Shown here in pieces: positions 27,375 to 36,472 of a stretch of 64,000 nucleotides of DNA. Position 1 is the stretch's first letter. Each line of letters begins with the position of its first letter. The notes beneath the pieces are model-generated. The model ran no database searches and was not told the origin of the DNA. It saw only the letters and a program-made list of their open reading frames with translations. The stretch is taken from the NCBI GenBank assembly GCA_028874995.1, contig JAPPGM010000104.1:1-64000 (forward strand), given 5' to 3'. The DNA comes from Gemmatimonadota bacterium. GTDB lineage: Bacteria > Gemmatimonadota > Gemmatimonadetes > Longimicrobiales > Gaopeijiaceae. The position numbers and the translations under genes were made by a program.

Positions 27375-28307
27375 TCAACCCGCCAACGCCTTCCGCGTTC
27401 TCCGCACATCCGCCCGCATCTGCTCGGCCAGCTCGTCCGCCGAGTCGAAGGCGGCCACCGGGCGCAGCCGTTCGACCAGTTCCACCCGGATCTCACACCC
27501 GTACAGCTCGCCGTCGAAGTCGAGCAGGAATACCTCCACCGCGTCGCCCACCCCCGGAAAGGTGGGCCTCGGACCGATGTGCAGAGCGCCCATGAACCTT
27601 CCCGCGGGCACCGTTACGTAGCAGGCGTAGATGCCCTCCCGAGGCACGAGCTTGTCGGCGCCGTGGACGCGCAGATTGGCCGTGGGGAACCCCAGTTCGC
27701 GGCCCCGTCCGTCGCCGGGGACGACGGTTCCGGTGATCGGATACGGGCGCCCCAGACCGCGGTTCGCGTCCGCCAGCCTGCCCTCGGCGAGCGCCCGGCG
27801 GATCGAGGACGACGAGATGGCGGCTTCACCTGCGTGCACGGCTTCCACCACGTCCACCGCGAAGTCCAGTTCGGCGCCGATGGCGCGGAGCGTTTCCACG
27901 TTGCCCGAACGCCCGCGCCCGAAGCCGTGGTCGTAGCCGATGACCAGTTCGCTCATGCCCAGACCACCGATCAGGATCTCGGTCACGAAGCAGCGGGGCG
28001 AGTACTCGCGCAGCTCCGGCGTAAAGGCGAGGAACACGACGTAGTCGAGGCGGCTGCCCGCCAGCACCACCTTCTTCTCGTCCATCGTGGTGAGCATCTT
28101 CGGTGCCGCCTGGGGCCGGATGATTTGCAGCGGATGAGGGTCGAAGGTGACGAGGACGCTCCTGCCCGCGCGGGCCGCGGCGCGGGCGCCGATCTCGTCG
28201 AGCACGCTCCAGTGCCCCCGGTGGACCCCGTCGAAGGTGCCCACCGTGACGATCACGGGACGATCGTCGCGCGGGAGGCCGGAGGTACCGTCCTGGAAGA
28301 CGGTCAT
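27375..28307 (-). CDS. ribF: Bifunctional riboflavin kinase / FAD synthetase
   Basis: 310 aa. Makes FMN and FAD from riboflavin. The N-terminal nucleotidyltransferase has GTFDGVHRGHW and VIGYDHGFGRGRSG, and the C-terminal kinase has GRPYPITGTVVPGDGRGRELGFPTANL with the PTAN motif. Last gene of the rimP-to-ribF run, 39 nt after truB. Confidence 0.96.
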   Translation of the reverse strand: MTVFQDGTSGLPRDDRPVIVTVGTFDGVHRGHWSVLDEIGARAAARAGRSVLVTFDPHPLQIIRPQAAPKMLTTMDEKKVVLAGSRLDYVVFLAFTPELREYSPRCFVTEILIGGLGMSELVIGYDHGFGRGRSGNVETLRAIGAELDFAVDVVEAVHAGEAAISSSSIRRALAEGRLADANRGLGRPYPITGTVVPGDGRGRELGFPTANLRVHGADKLVPREGIYACYVTVPAGRFMGALHIGPRPTFPGVGDAVEVFLLDFDGELYGCEIRVELVERLRPVAAFDSADELAEQMRADVRRTRKALAG

Positions 28308-28346
28308 GCGTGCCGCCCCCCGACGACGGCCACGCGTCCACCGTCC

Positions 28347-29234
28347 TCACGCACGATGGAACACCTTGCGCGGTACGAGCACGCCGTCCAGCACGGCCCC
28401 CACCGCCACGAGCCGGTCCCCCGGCAGCGCGAACACGGCCACCCCGCAGTCCGGCGTCCCGTTCGGCACCTTCTTCCCCGTTGCGAGCATTGCCGCCTCG
28501 CCCGGCTCCACCACCACACGCGGCAGGTGGGCCAGTGCGGAGACGGCACCCACCCGGGCTCGATCCGGGATCCCCCCACCCCGCACCCCCTCGAGCCCCA
28601 CCGCGTCACGCACATGGAAATCCCCCACCCGGGTACGGCGCAGCGCGGTGAGGTGACATGCCGTCCCGAGCCGCTCCCCCAGTTCGACGCCCAGACTGCG
28701 CACATACGTCCCGCTCGAGCATTCCACCCGGAAGCGCACTTCGGGAAGCTCCACCCCAACCACCTGCAGCGCGTTTATGGTCACGTCCCGCCGCGGAAGC
28801 TCCACACTTTCGCCCCGCCGAACCCGCCGATGCGCGGGAACACCCCCCACTTTGACCGCGGAATACACCGGCGGCGACTGCCGCAGCGATCCCACCATCC
28901 CCCCCGCGATCATCCGGATGCGATCCGCCGTCAGCTCCCGCCAGCGATCATCCTCCGCGATCACCGCGCCCTCGGGATCCTGCGAATCGGTTGCGATCCC
29001 GAGGCGGGCAGTCGCTTCGTATCCCTTGTCCAGACCGGACAGGTATTCCAGGAGGCGGGTCGCCCTTCCGATCCCCAACACCAGGAGGCCCGTCGCGAAG
29101 GGGTCCAGCGTCCCCGCGTGGCCCGCCTTCTTAACCCTCAGCGCACGGCGAACCACCGCCACGACATCGTGCGAGGTCACGCCCGCCGGCTTGTCGACGA
29201 GCAGCATTCCCATGGCCGACGACGGCTGGCTCAA
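28347..29234 (-). CDS. truB: tRNA pseudouridine-55 synthase
   Basis: 295 aa from TTG. Makes psi55 in tRNA. The catalytic Asp is in HAGTLDPFATGLL, and the start region VDKPAGVTSHDVV is typical. The TTG overlaps the rbfA stop (TTGA) and has GGAGAGGA six nt before it, so I prefer it to the in-frame ATG at 29213, which lacks a site. Confidence 0.94.
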   Translation of the reverse strand: MSQPSSAMGMLLVDKPAGVTSHDVVAVVRRALRVKKAGHAGTLDPFATGLLVLGIGRATRLLEYLSGLDKGYEATARLGIATDSQDPEGAVIAEDDRWRELTADRIRMIAGGMVGSLRQSPPVYSAVKVGGVPAHRRVRRGESVELPRRDVTINALQVVGVELPEVRFRVECSSGTYVRSLGVELGERLGTACHLTALRRTRVGDFHVRDAVGLEGVRGGGIPDRARVGAVSALAHLPRVVVEPGEAAMLATGKKVPNGTPDCGVAVFALPGDRLVAVGAVLDGVLVPRKVFHRA

Positions 29235-29632
29235 CGGTCGTCCTCTCCAGCTTCGGGGGCATCGTCGGCTTGAGCGTCCCCCGCATCACCCGGCGGCAGG
29301 ACCTCCTTCAGAATCGCCTCGATCCGCTGCCCCGCTTCGATCGATGTGTCCCGCTCAAAGCGCAGCTCGGGCATCCGCCGGATGTGCAGCTCCCGCCCCA
29401 GAACCGAGCGCAGAAAGGGCGCGGCGCGGGCCAGACCCGCCAGCGTGCATGCCTGTTCGTCCTCGCTGCCATGCGGCTCCACGTACACGCGCGCGATCCA
29501 CAGATCCGCGCTCACATCCACTCCGGTCACGGAGAGCGGCCCAACGTCGGGATCGCGCACCAGGTACCGGATCTTCGCCGAGAGCTCCCGGCGCAGCTGC
29601 TCGCCCAGGCGGGCACGGCGTCGGGAGGACAT
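29231..29632 (-). CDS. rbfA: Ribosome-binding factor A
   Basis: 133 aa. 30S maturation factor with a KH-type fold: RRARLGEQLRRELSAKI at the start and RIDSIL-like ending (RIEAILKEV). ELRFERDTSIEAGQRI is the classic segment. An acidic tail follows. ATG shares one base with the stop of the DUF503 gene. Confidence 0.94.
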   Translation of the reverse strand: MSSRRRARLGEQLRRELSAKIRYLVRDPDVGPLSVTGVDVSADLWIARVYVEPHGSEDEQACTLAGLARAAPFLRSVLGRELHIRRMPELRFERDTSIEAGQRIEAILKEVLPPGDAGDAQADDAPEAGEDDR

Positions 29633-29910
29633 CAGAAGCGTTCCGACGAGTTGGCCACGACCACCGCATCGCGCGCCCCGGCAACGAGCCGGTCCACGGA
29701 CTCCTGGATCGAGTCCGCCTGTGCCGGGTGGGCGGCCAGAAACGCCGCCGAGATCCGCGCCCGGTTGCGCACGTCCTGCAGCCCGGACTCGATCACCGAA
29801 ACGTTCATCCGGGCAAGCCGGTCCTTCAACGAACGGAGAACCGAACGCTTCTGCTTGAGCGATCCCGAACCCGGGATTGCCAGGTCCCACGTCGACACGG
29901 TCACCACCAT
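29632..29910 (-). CDS. DUF503 (YlxP-like) protein
   Basis: 92 aa. Small conserved protein normally found between infB and rbfA, as here. GSLKQKRSVLRSLKDRL near residue 18 is the family signature. Likely a ribosome-assembly accessory; the molecular role is not established. The ATG lies 35 nt after the infB stop. Confidence 0.9.
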   Translation of the reverse strand: MVVTVSTWDLAIPGSGSLKQKRSVLRSLKDRLARMNVSVIESGLQDVRNRARISAAFLAAHPAQADSIQESVDRLVAGARDAVVVANSSERF

Positions 29911-29945
29911 CGTCGGTCGCGGGTGCGTCTCAGCGCTGGACGTCC

Positions 29946-32705
29946 TCAATCCCGTTCGGCGCTGGCCAGAGTGCGAGCGACCTCCTGGACCTGGTAGGTC
30001 TCGATGATGTCCCCGGCCTTGACGTCGTTGAAGTTGCCGATGCCGATGCCGCACTCGAAGCCTTCCTTGACCTCGCGCGCGTCGTCCTTGAAGCGCTTGA
30101 GCGACCCGATCTCCCCGTCGTAGATGACGACGCCATCCCGGATCACCCGCGCCAGAGCCCCGCGCCGGATCATTCCGTCAACGACGTAGCTGCCCGCAAT
30201 CGTGCCGACGCCGCGGATCTTGAAGATCACCCGTGCCTCGGCGGCACCCGTCACGCTCTCCCGCCGCTCAGGCGCGAGCAGTCCCTCCAGCGCGGCCCTG
30301 ACGTCGTCCACGGCCTCGTAGATGACGTCGTACGTCTGGATGTCGACGCTCTCGCGCGCCGACGCCTGCCGCGCACCGGCGTCGGGACGGACCCGGAAAC
30401 CGATGACCACCGCGCCGGCTGTCAGCGCGAGCATCACGTCGGACTCGTTGACGGCGCCCACGCCCCGATGGATGATCTCGACCTGCACCTCCTTGGCGGA
30501 GAGCTGTTCGAGGGCGTCGCAGAGCGCCTGCACGGAACCGTCCACGTCGCCCTTCACCACCAGACGCAGCGTCGTCACGTCGCCGGCGGCCAGAAGCTGG
30601 GTGAAGTCGCCCAGCTTGATTCCGCGCTCCTTGATGCGCAGCTGCTTCTCGCGGTCCAGACGCTGGCGGTTGCCGGCGATCGAAGCCGCCTTGTCGGCGT
30701 CCATGACCTGAAGCACATCGCCGGCCTGCGGCACTCCGGCCGTGCCCAGGATCTGTACCGGGATTCCCGGTCCGACATCGTCCACGTGCTGGCCGCGCTC
30801 GTCGAGGAGGGCGCGGATGCGGCCGTCGTAGAGACCGACCACGAAGCTGTCGCCGACACGCAGCGTTCCGCTCTGTACCAGGACCGTTGCGAGCGGACCC
30901 TTTCCGATGTCGAGTTCGGCCTCCACCACCGCGCCCACGGCGTCGCGGGAAGGATTGGCCTGCAGTTCCAGGATCTCGGCCTGGAGAAGGATTCTCTCCA
31001 GCAGATCGTCCATGCCCTGACCGGTCTTCGCCGAGACCTCGGCCACCAGCGTCTCGCCCCCGAAATCCTCGACGGTGACGCCGTGCTGCAGGAGGTCCTG
31101 ACGGACCCGTCCCGGATCGGCGGCCGGAAGGTCCATCTTGTTGATCGCCACGATCATCGGAACACCCGCGTTCTTCGCGTGGCTGATCGCCTCGATGGTC
31201 TGGGGCATGACCGCGTCGTCGGCGGCCACGACGAGAACCACCAGGTCGGTCACGTCGGCGCCGCGCGCGCGCATGGCCGTGAAGGCGGCGTGGCCGGGCG
31301 TGTCCAGGAAGGAGATCGTGCGGTCGTCGTCGAGTTCCACATGGTATGCGCCGATGTGCTGCGTGATGCCGCCCGCTTCGCCGGCCACGACGTTGGTGTC
31401 GCGGATCCAGTCCAGCAGCTTCGTCTTGCCGTGGTCGACGTGTCCCATGACGGTGACGACCGGCGGGCGCGGGCGCAGATCGGCAGGATCGTCCTCCACG
31501 ATCTCCTCGCTGGGTGGGAGATAGTCGGTCTCGCGAACGGCCCTGAACCCGAACCCTTCCAGCAGCAGCTCGATCTGGTCGAAATCGAGACGCTGGTTGA
31601 TCGTCACCGGAAGACCCATGTTCCTGAATGCGGACCCGATGATCTCGGCGGCGCTCGTCTCGATGAGTTCGGCGAGTTCCGCGACGGTGAGAAACTCGTT
31701 GACCCGGACCGTGCGGGCCTCGGCGGCGACCTGTTCGGCCGCCCGCTCCTCCGCCGCGACACGCTCCTCCTTGGCCGCGGCCACGGCGCTCTTGCCCTTG
31801 CGGCGCTTCTTGCGGCCGCCCTTGAGCTCGGCCATGACCCGCTGGATGTTCTCCTTCGCCTTGTCGCGATCGGTCCCCCGCCGGCGCTTGCCCCGCCTCC
31901 GCTCTCTCTTCTTGCGGCCGTCGGAGGTGTACCCCTCGGCCTGGATGCGCACCTTGCCGCCGGGACCCGCGCTGGCTGCCGGCGCGGGCTTGCTCCTGAC
32001 CGGAGCCACAACACCCGGAACACCGTCTCGGGCGGGAGACGGCTTGGGCGCGGGGCGAGCCGGCATGATGGGAGGTGCGCCGTCCGCCGGTCCGATCACG
32101 GGATCGGGTTCCACTGCCGGAGCCTGGGCAGCGATCGGCGGGACGGCGGTTTCCGACGGGCCCGGGGCGGTGCCGACCGCGGGAGCCTCCGGCGGTGGGG
32201 ATTCCGGTGGAGCAGCCTCCAAGGGCGGAGTCGTGTCCACGGCATCATCAACTTCGGCCTCCCCAGGCGAGGCCGGGGTCGCGGCGTCCGACGGCCGGGC
32301 ATCCCGCACCTGCGCTTCGACATCCACCTGCGCATCCACCACGACCGGCTCCACCGTCGTTTCAGGTGCCGCCGCCTCGGCCACTGCAGGGCCGACTTCC
32401 CCGTCCGCGGCTACGGATTCCTCGGGTGGGACCTCCACCGTGGCGGAGGGTTTGGGGGTCGTGACACGCCGACGGCGGCGCCTGCGGCTCGTGGGCTTGT
32501 GCGCCTTCACCACCGCGCGCATGACGTCCGCGGCGTCACCGCGGCCGGCTCTGCGCTCCCGTTCGAGGCGCGTCCGCACCTTGGCGACGTCCGTGTCCCG
32601 GATGTAGGCGTCGGGGTGGCCGACACGTACACCCGATTCCCTCAGAAACCTGAGGAGGACATCGGCGTTGACCCTCAGGTCGACCGCGAGTTCCCGGACC
32701 CGCAT
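29946..32705 (-). CDS. infB: Translation initiation factor IF-2
   Basis: 919 aa. GTPase placing fMet-tRNA on the 30S subunit. The N-terminal IF2-N segment (RVRELAVDL) is followed by a long low-complexity Pro/Ala/Glu and Arg/Lys region (about 60-370), then the G domain with [22 protein letters not shown] and NKMD, and the C-terminal domains. Its ATG shares one base with the nusA stop. Confidence 0.97.
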   Translation of the reverse strand: MRVRELAVDLRVNADVLLRFLRESGVRVGHPDAYIRDTDVAKVRTRLERERRAGRGDAADVMRAVVKAHKPTSRRRRRRRVTTPKPSATVEVPPEESVAADGEVGPAVAEAAAPETTVEPVVVDAQVDVEAQVRDARPSDAATPASPGEAEVDDAVDTTPPLEAAPPESPPPEAPAVGTAPGPSETAVPPIAAQAPAVEPDPVIGPADGAPPIMPARPAPKPSPARDGVPGVVAPVRSKPAPAASAGPGGKVRIQAEGYTSDGRKKRERRRGKRRRGTDRDKAKENIQRVMAELKGGRKKRRKGKSAVAAAKEERVAAEERAAEQVAAEARTVRVNEFLTVAELAELIETSAAEIIGSAFRNMGLPVTINQRLDFDQIELLLEGFGFRAVRETDYLPPSEEIVEDDPADLRPRPPVVTVMGHVDHGKTKLLDWIRDTNVVAGEAGGITQHIGAYHVELDDDRTISFLDTPGHAAFTAMRARGADVTDLVVLVVAADDAVMPQTIEAISHAKNAGVPMIVAINKMDLPAADPGRVRQDLLQHGVTVEDFGGETLVAEVSAKTGQGMDDLLERILLQAEILELQANPSRDAVGAVVEAELDIGKGPLATVLVQSGTLRVGDSFVVGLYDGRIRALLDERGQHVDDVGPGIPVQILGTAGVPQAGDVLQVMDADKAASIAGNRQRLDREKQLRIKERGIKLGDFTQLLAAGDVTTLRLVVKGDVDGSVQALCDALEQLSAKEVQVEIIHRGVGAVNESDVMLALTAGAVVIGFRVRPDAGARQASARESVDIQTYDVIYEAVDDVRAALEGLLAPERRESVTGAAEARVIFKIRGVGTIAGSYVVDGMIRRGALARVIRDGVVIYDGEIGSLKRFKDDAREVKEGFECGIGIGNFNDVKAGDIIETYQVQEVARTLASAERD

Positions 32706-34054
32706 CAGGCCGATTCCTCCTGGGGCGCCGCCGTGTCTTCCCCGGTGCCGGCCGGCTCCGCTTCGACCACGGTGAGATCCTCGATCAGGGTGAGGAGCTG
32801 GCCAGCCGCCTCCTCGGTGACCCCGTCCACAGCCAGAAAGTCCGCCCGGTCCAGATCGATGATGTCGAGGAAGCTGTTGTATCCCGAGCCATTCAGCGCT
32901 TCGAGCGTCTCACCGTCCAGCGCCAGTTCGCTCAGCGGGAAGTCCGCGGTCTCGTAGGAGTCGCTTTCGTCCTCGACGAATACCGACATGTCGGTGCCCC
33001 GCTCCAGCCACTCGCGGGAACCGTAGAGATCGATCTGCCACCCGATCAGCTGCGATGCCAGTCGCACGTTCTGGCCGTTCCTGCCGATGGCGAGCGAGAG
33101 CTGATCCTCGTCGACGATCGCTGTGATGACCTGCCGTGCCGTGTCCGAAATGACCTTGGCCACGCGGGCGGGAGCGAGGGCGCGCCGGGCGAAGATCTCG
33201 GGCGTGGGATGCCAGGGCACGATGTCGATCCGCTCGCCCCCCAGTTCGCGCACGACGGCCTGAACCCGGGAGCCCTTGAGCCCCACGCAGGCCCCCACCG
33301 GATCGATGGAATCGTCGCGGCTGTGCACCGCGATTTTGGTCCGGCCCCCGACCTCGCGCGTGGATTCCTTGATCTCGACGATGCCCTGGTAGATCTCCGG
33401 CACCTCGAGCTTGAAGAGCGCCGCGACGAAGCCGGGGTCGGCGCGGGAGAGGATCAGGCGGGGACCCTTGGGCGTCTCGTCGACCTTCTTGAGCACTGCC
33501 CGGATCGATTCTCCCTGGCGAAACCGCTCCCGCGGATTCTGTTCCTTCCACGGAATGATGGCCTCGGCCTCGCGGGAGCGGTTCAGGATCAGCACCAGCT
33601 TACCGCGCTCGATCTGCTGCACCTCGCCGGAGAGCAGGTCGCCCACGCGATCGGAATACTCGTCGCGGATGCGCTGCCGCTCGCCCTCGCGCACCAGCTG
33701 CACGATCCGCTGCTTGGTGGCCATGACGGCGTTGCGCCCGAACTCGGTGAACTCGACGGGAATCTCCATCACGTCGCCGACTTCGTAGGTGGGATCGTCC
33801 CACCGCGCCTCGTCCACCGAGATCTCCGACGACGGATCCTCCACGGTCTCGACGACCCGTTTGAGGACGATCATCTCGATGTCGCCGGAGACGTCGTCGA
33901 TGAGGATCTCGGCGTTGACGTTTGCACCGAATATGCGTGCCAGACCGGCGTGAATCCCGTCCTTGATGAGCTCGTTGACCTCGTCGAACTCCAGGCTCTT
34001 GGCGTCCATGATGTCGCTGAACGCCGCCCTGATCTGCGTGGTGTTGACGCTCAT
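32705..34054 (-). CDS. nusA: Transcription termination/antitermination factor NusA
   Basis: 449 aa. N-terminal RNAP-binding domain, S1 domain (GDLLSGEVQQIERGKLVLIL), two KH domains (KGSRVQAVVREL; IGRNGQNVRLASQL) and an acidic helix-hairpin-helix C-terminal region. Coupled to rimP by an ATGA overlap and to infB by one base. Confidence 0.96.
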   Translation of the reverse strand: MSVNTTQIRAAFSDIMDAKSLEFDEVNELIKDGIHAGLARIFGANVNAEILIDDVSGDIEMIVLKRVVETVEDPSSEISVDEARWDDPTYEVGDVMEIPVEFTEFGRNAVMATKQRIVQLVREGERQRIRDEYSDRVGDLLSGEVQQIERGKLVLILNRSREAEAIIPWKEQNPRERFRQGESIRAVLKKVDETPKGPRLILSRADPGFVAALFKLEVPEIYQGIVEIKESTREVGGRTKIAVHSRDDSIDPVGACVGLKGSRVQAVVRELGGERIDIVPWHPTPEIFARRALAPARVAKVISDTARQVITAIVDEDQLSLAIGRNGQNVRLASQLIGWQIDLYGSREWLERGTDMSVFVEDESDSYETADFPLSELALDGETLEALNGSGYNSFLDIIDLDRADFLAVDGVTEEAAGQLLTLIEDLTVVEAEPAGTGEDTAAPQEESA

Positions 34055-34545
34055 GACACCTTCCAATCGTGGACCAGGCGGGCTGCCGATACCCGCGACC
34101 GTGGAACCTCGACCTCGTCGCCCCCGTTCAGCCGGAGCCGGATGGAGCCCGTGCCGCCGTCTTGCTCGCCAAGACCCAGCAGCTCGCCCTCCAGGCGCGA
34201 ACTCCGGCCGTGGAGGGTTTCGGTGCCGGTGACGGCGATCTTCCGTCCGCGGAACCGACGGAAGTCCCGGCTGCGGGTGAGAGGGCGCTCCAGGCCGGGC
34301 GAAGACACCTCGAGGACGTACCGTTCCGGCACCCTCGCGTCCCCGTCCAGCCACGCCTCGATGCCCCGGCTCACCGTCGCGCAGTCGTCCAGGGAGACGG
34401 GGCGGTCCAGCGCTTCGCGTTCGACGCGGAGCCGGATGATCGGACGCGCGGAGCTGCCCGCCCAGTCGAGCTGAACCAGCTCGTACCCCAGGCGGGAAAG
34501 GCGTGCTTCCAGTTCCTCCCGGATACCTGCCCGGTACGCTTTCAA
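34051..34545 (-). CDS. rimP: Ribosome maturation factor RimP
   Basis: 164 aa from TTG. Needed for 30S assembly. VSSPGLERPLTRSRDFRRFRG is the family signature. The TTG has AGGGGGTG seven nt before it, and its TG is shared with the TGA of a 20-codon leader ORF. A longer in-frame ORF runs through the terminator and promoter and is not credible. Head of the operon. Confidence 0.94.
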   Translation of the reverse strand: MKAYRAGIREELEARLSRLGYELVQLDWAGSSARPIIRLRVEREALDRPVSLDDCATVSRGIEAWLDGDARVPERYVLEVSSPGLERPLTRSRDFRRFRGRKIAVTGTETLHGRSSRLEGELLGLGEQDGGTGSIRLRLNGGDEVEVPRSRVSAARLVHDWKVS

Positions 34546-34604
34546 GTCGTCACCCCCTGCGACAGTGGATAAAAAAAGCGGGGGATGCCTTCTCCCCCAC
34601 TCAT
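34542..34604 (-). CDS. Possible rimP leader peptide, 20 aa
   Basis: ATG at 34604, reading MSGGEGIPRFFYPLSQGVTT and ending in a TGA that overlaps the rimP TTG (TTGA). Translation would cross the terminator hairpin at 34571-34600, so ribosomes could melt it. The Shine-Dalgarno site is weak. Its arrangement, not its sequence, is the reason to list it. Confidence 0.35.
   Translation of the reverse strand: MSGGEGIPRFFYPLSQGVTT
34571..34600 (-). terminator. Intrinsic terminator/attenuator in the rimP leader
   Basis: On the minus strand GTGGGGGA, a 7-nt loop, TCCCCCGC, then seven T. The stem is 8 bp with one G-U and can be extended by one or two pairs. It lies between promoter and rimP, so it can limit expression of the whole translation operon unless read through. 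Confidence 0.7.
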
Positions 34605-34647
34605 AACGCCGCCGGCGTCGGGCGGCCGTTTCGGGACCGCCTCCTGA

Positions 34648-34677
34648 ATTATAGCCGTCCCGCGGTCTCCCGGTCAA
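34648..34677 (-). promoter_or_regulatory. Strong sigma-70-type promoter for rimP-nusA-infB
   Basis: TTGACC (34672-34677), 18 nt, TATAAT (34648-34653) on the minus strand. About 45 nt separate the -10 box from the leader ATG. The best promoter match I see in the window. Confidence 0.75.
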
Positions 34678-34728
34678 TCGCGACGGGGTAGCGTGAACGG
34701 GGTGCCGCGTGGTTCCCTCCGCCGACCG

Positions 34729-36006
34729 CTACCCACGGCGTTCGATCCGGGCGCCCAGCTTCCGCAGCCGCTCGTCGATCCTCTCGTATCCGCGTTCGAT
34801 CTGTCCCGCGTTGCGGATGACGCTCTCGCCCCGGGCTCCGAGGGCCGCGATCAGCATGGCCATTCCGGCCCGGATGTCCGGGCTTTCCACCCTCGCACCG
34901 CGCAGGCTCGACGGTCCCACCACAACGACCCGGTGGGGGTCGCACAGGATGATGCGCGCGCCCATGCTCACCAGCTTGTCGGTGAAGAACATCCTGGACT
35001 CGAACATCTTCTCGTGGACCAGGACCGTTCCCCGTGCGCTGGTGGCGGCGACGACGGCGATCGAGGTCAGGTCGGCCGGGAAGGCGGGCCAGGGCCCGTC
35101 GTCGACCTTGGGGATGTGCCCGAAGGCGTCCATCCGGATGACGGGTTCGGTGCGTCCGTCCACGACAAGGTCCCGGCCCTCCACACGGCAGTCGATCCCG
35201 AGCCGACGGAAGCCGAGGAGGATGGAGTCGAGATGGGTGACCGGGGCGTCCTCGATCACCAGCCGGCTGCGGGTGACGGCAGCCAGACCGATGAAGGAGC
35301 CGGTCTCGACGTGGTCGGGTCCGATCTCGAAGTCGGCGCCGCCCAGGGTGGGTGCGCCGTGGATGGTGAGATTGGAGGTCCCGATCCCCTCGATGCGCGC
35401 ACCCATCGCGCTCAGGAGGTGGCAGAGGTCCTGCACATGCGGTTCGGCGGCCGCGTTGCGGATCAGTGTTTCGCCCGCAGCCATCGACGCAGCCATCACG
35501 GCGTTCTCGGTGGCGGTGACGGAGGGCTCGTCCAGGAACATGTCGGTGCCCCGCAGGGCGGGCGCACGGATGTCGAGACCGGTCGAGGTCTCCACCTCGG
35601 CGCCCAGTGCGCGGAAGGCCAGCAGGTGGGTGTCGAGACGGCGGCGGCCGATCACGTCGCCCCCGGGAGGAGGCAGCGAGAGGGAGCCGAAACGGGCCAG
35701 GAGCGGGCCGGCGAGAAGGATCGACGCGCGGATCCGCTCGGAGAGTTCGGGATCGAGATCCCCGGCCTCGACGTTGGCCGCGTTGACTGCCACCGTGTTG
35801 GTATCGGTCCAGGTCACCGACGCGCCCAGCGACTCCATGATCTCCAGGAGGGTATGGACGTCCCGGATCCGGGGAACGTTGCGGATGGTCACCGGCTCCG
35901 ACGACATGAGGGTCGCGGCGAGAACCGGCAGGGCCGCGTTCTTGTTGCCGGCGGGCCGGATGGCGCCGCTCAACTCGTGGCCGCCCGATACGATGAATGA
36001 TGGCAT
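34729..36006 (-). CDS. murA: UDP-GlcNAc enolpyruvyl transferase, Asp variant
   Basis: 425 aa. First committed step of peptidoglycan synthesis. Lys in NKNAALP (K22) is present. The catalytic loop, usually GGCxIG, reads GGDVIG, with Asp at 117 in place of Cys. Asp at this site is known from several lineages and keeps activity while preventing fosfomycin alkylation. I therefore infer intrinsic target resistance to fosfomycin. The ATG lies 22 nt from a CE repeat copy, which must contribute to its 5' region. Confidence 0.95.
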   Translation of the reverse strand: MPSFIVSGGHELSGAIRPAGNKNAALPVLAATLMSSEPVTIRNVPRIRDVHTLLEIMESLGASVTWTDTNTVAVNAANVEAGDLDPELSERIRASILLAGPLLARFGSLSLPPPGGDVIGRRRLDTHLLAFRALGAEVETSTGLDIRAPALRGTDMFLDEPSVTATENAVMAASMAAGETLIRNAAAEPHVQDLCHLLSAMGARIEGIGTSNLTIHGAPTLGGADFEIGPDHVETGSFIGLAAVTRSRLVIEDAPVTHLDSILLGFRRLGIDCRVEGRDLVVDGRTEPVIRMDAFGHIPKVDDGPWPAFPADLTSIAVVAATSARGTVLVHEKMFESRMFFTDKLVSMGARIILCDPHRVVVVGPSSLRGARVESPDIRAGMAMLIAALGARGESVIRNAGQIERGYERIDERLRKLGARIERRG

Positions 36007-36028
36007 CGGCTGAAAGATACCGAAATCC

Positions 36029-36430
36029 GCAACGCATAGCGAAGCCCTCCAAAGATTGGATGTATACTATACGTTCCATAATGTATAGTATACTTTACAT
36101 TGTGCATCGGTGAAACGGAGCGGCCCAGCCCGAATGCATCGCCGCTCGAATGCCGGGCGGGTTTTGTCCGCGGGCTGCTGGCAGTCCGTGGATGAACCCG
36201 CCCGAGCACCGAGAGCGGTGAGGCGCCGGGCTGGCAAGGCGCGACGAGAGGGGAATAGCACCGCTATTCACCCGAGGAGCAACGCAGAGCAGAGCATTTC
36301 AAGAAATCTGGTGTATACTCTACATTCCATAATGTATAGTATACTTTACATTGTGCATCGGTGAAACGGAGCGGCCCAGCCCGGATGCATCGCCGCTCGA
36401 ATGCCGGGCGGGTTTTGTCCGCGGGCTGCT
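36029..36430 (+). repeat. Tandem CE elements nested in REP-like palindrome A
   Basis: A truncated CE (36029-36132) with A right arm (to 36179), then a complete copy: A left arm (36180-36205), CE insert (36206-36383, 178 bp), A right part (36384-36430). The 106 bases from 36074 to 36179 recur at 36325-36430 with one or two changes, an offset of 251 bp. CE contains a hairpin with GAATAGC/GCTATTC and an AT-rich inverted repeat: GTATACTATAC-N10-GTATAGTATAC is perfect at 36062-36093 and has one mismatch at 36313-36344. This fills most of the 466-nt gap between murA and the DUF948-like gene; no gene seen. Confidence 0.85.
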
Positions 36431-36472
36431 AGCCCCATATTCCGGGCGCGAATCACGCTTGTCGGAGCCATC

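Noticed and set aside
34051-34677. 208-codon reading of rimP
   Set aside because: The extension runs through the promoter and terminator; the TTG with AGGGGGTG is a better start.
36029-36430. CRISPR array
   Set aside because: Only two partial copies at a 251-bp offset, no regular spacers, no cas genes.
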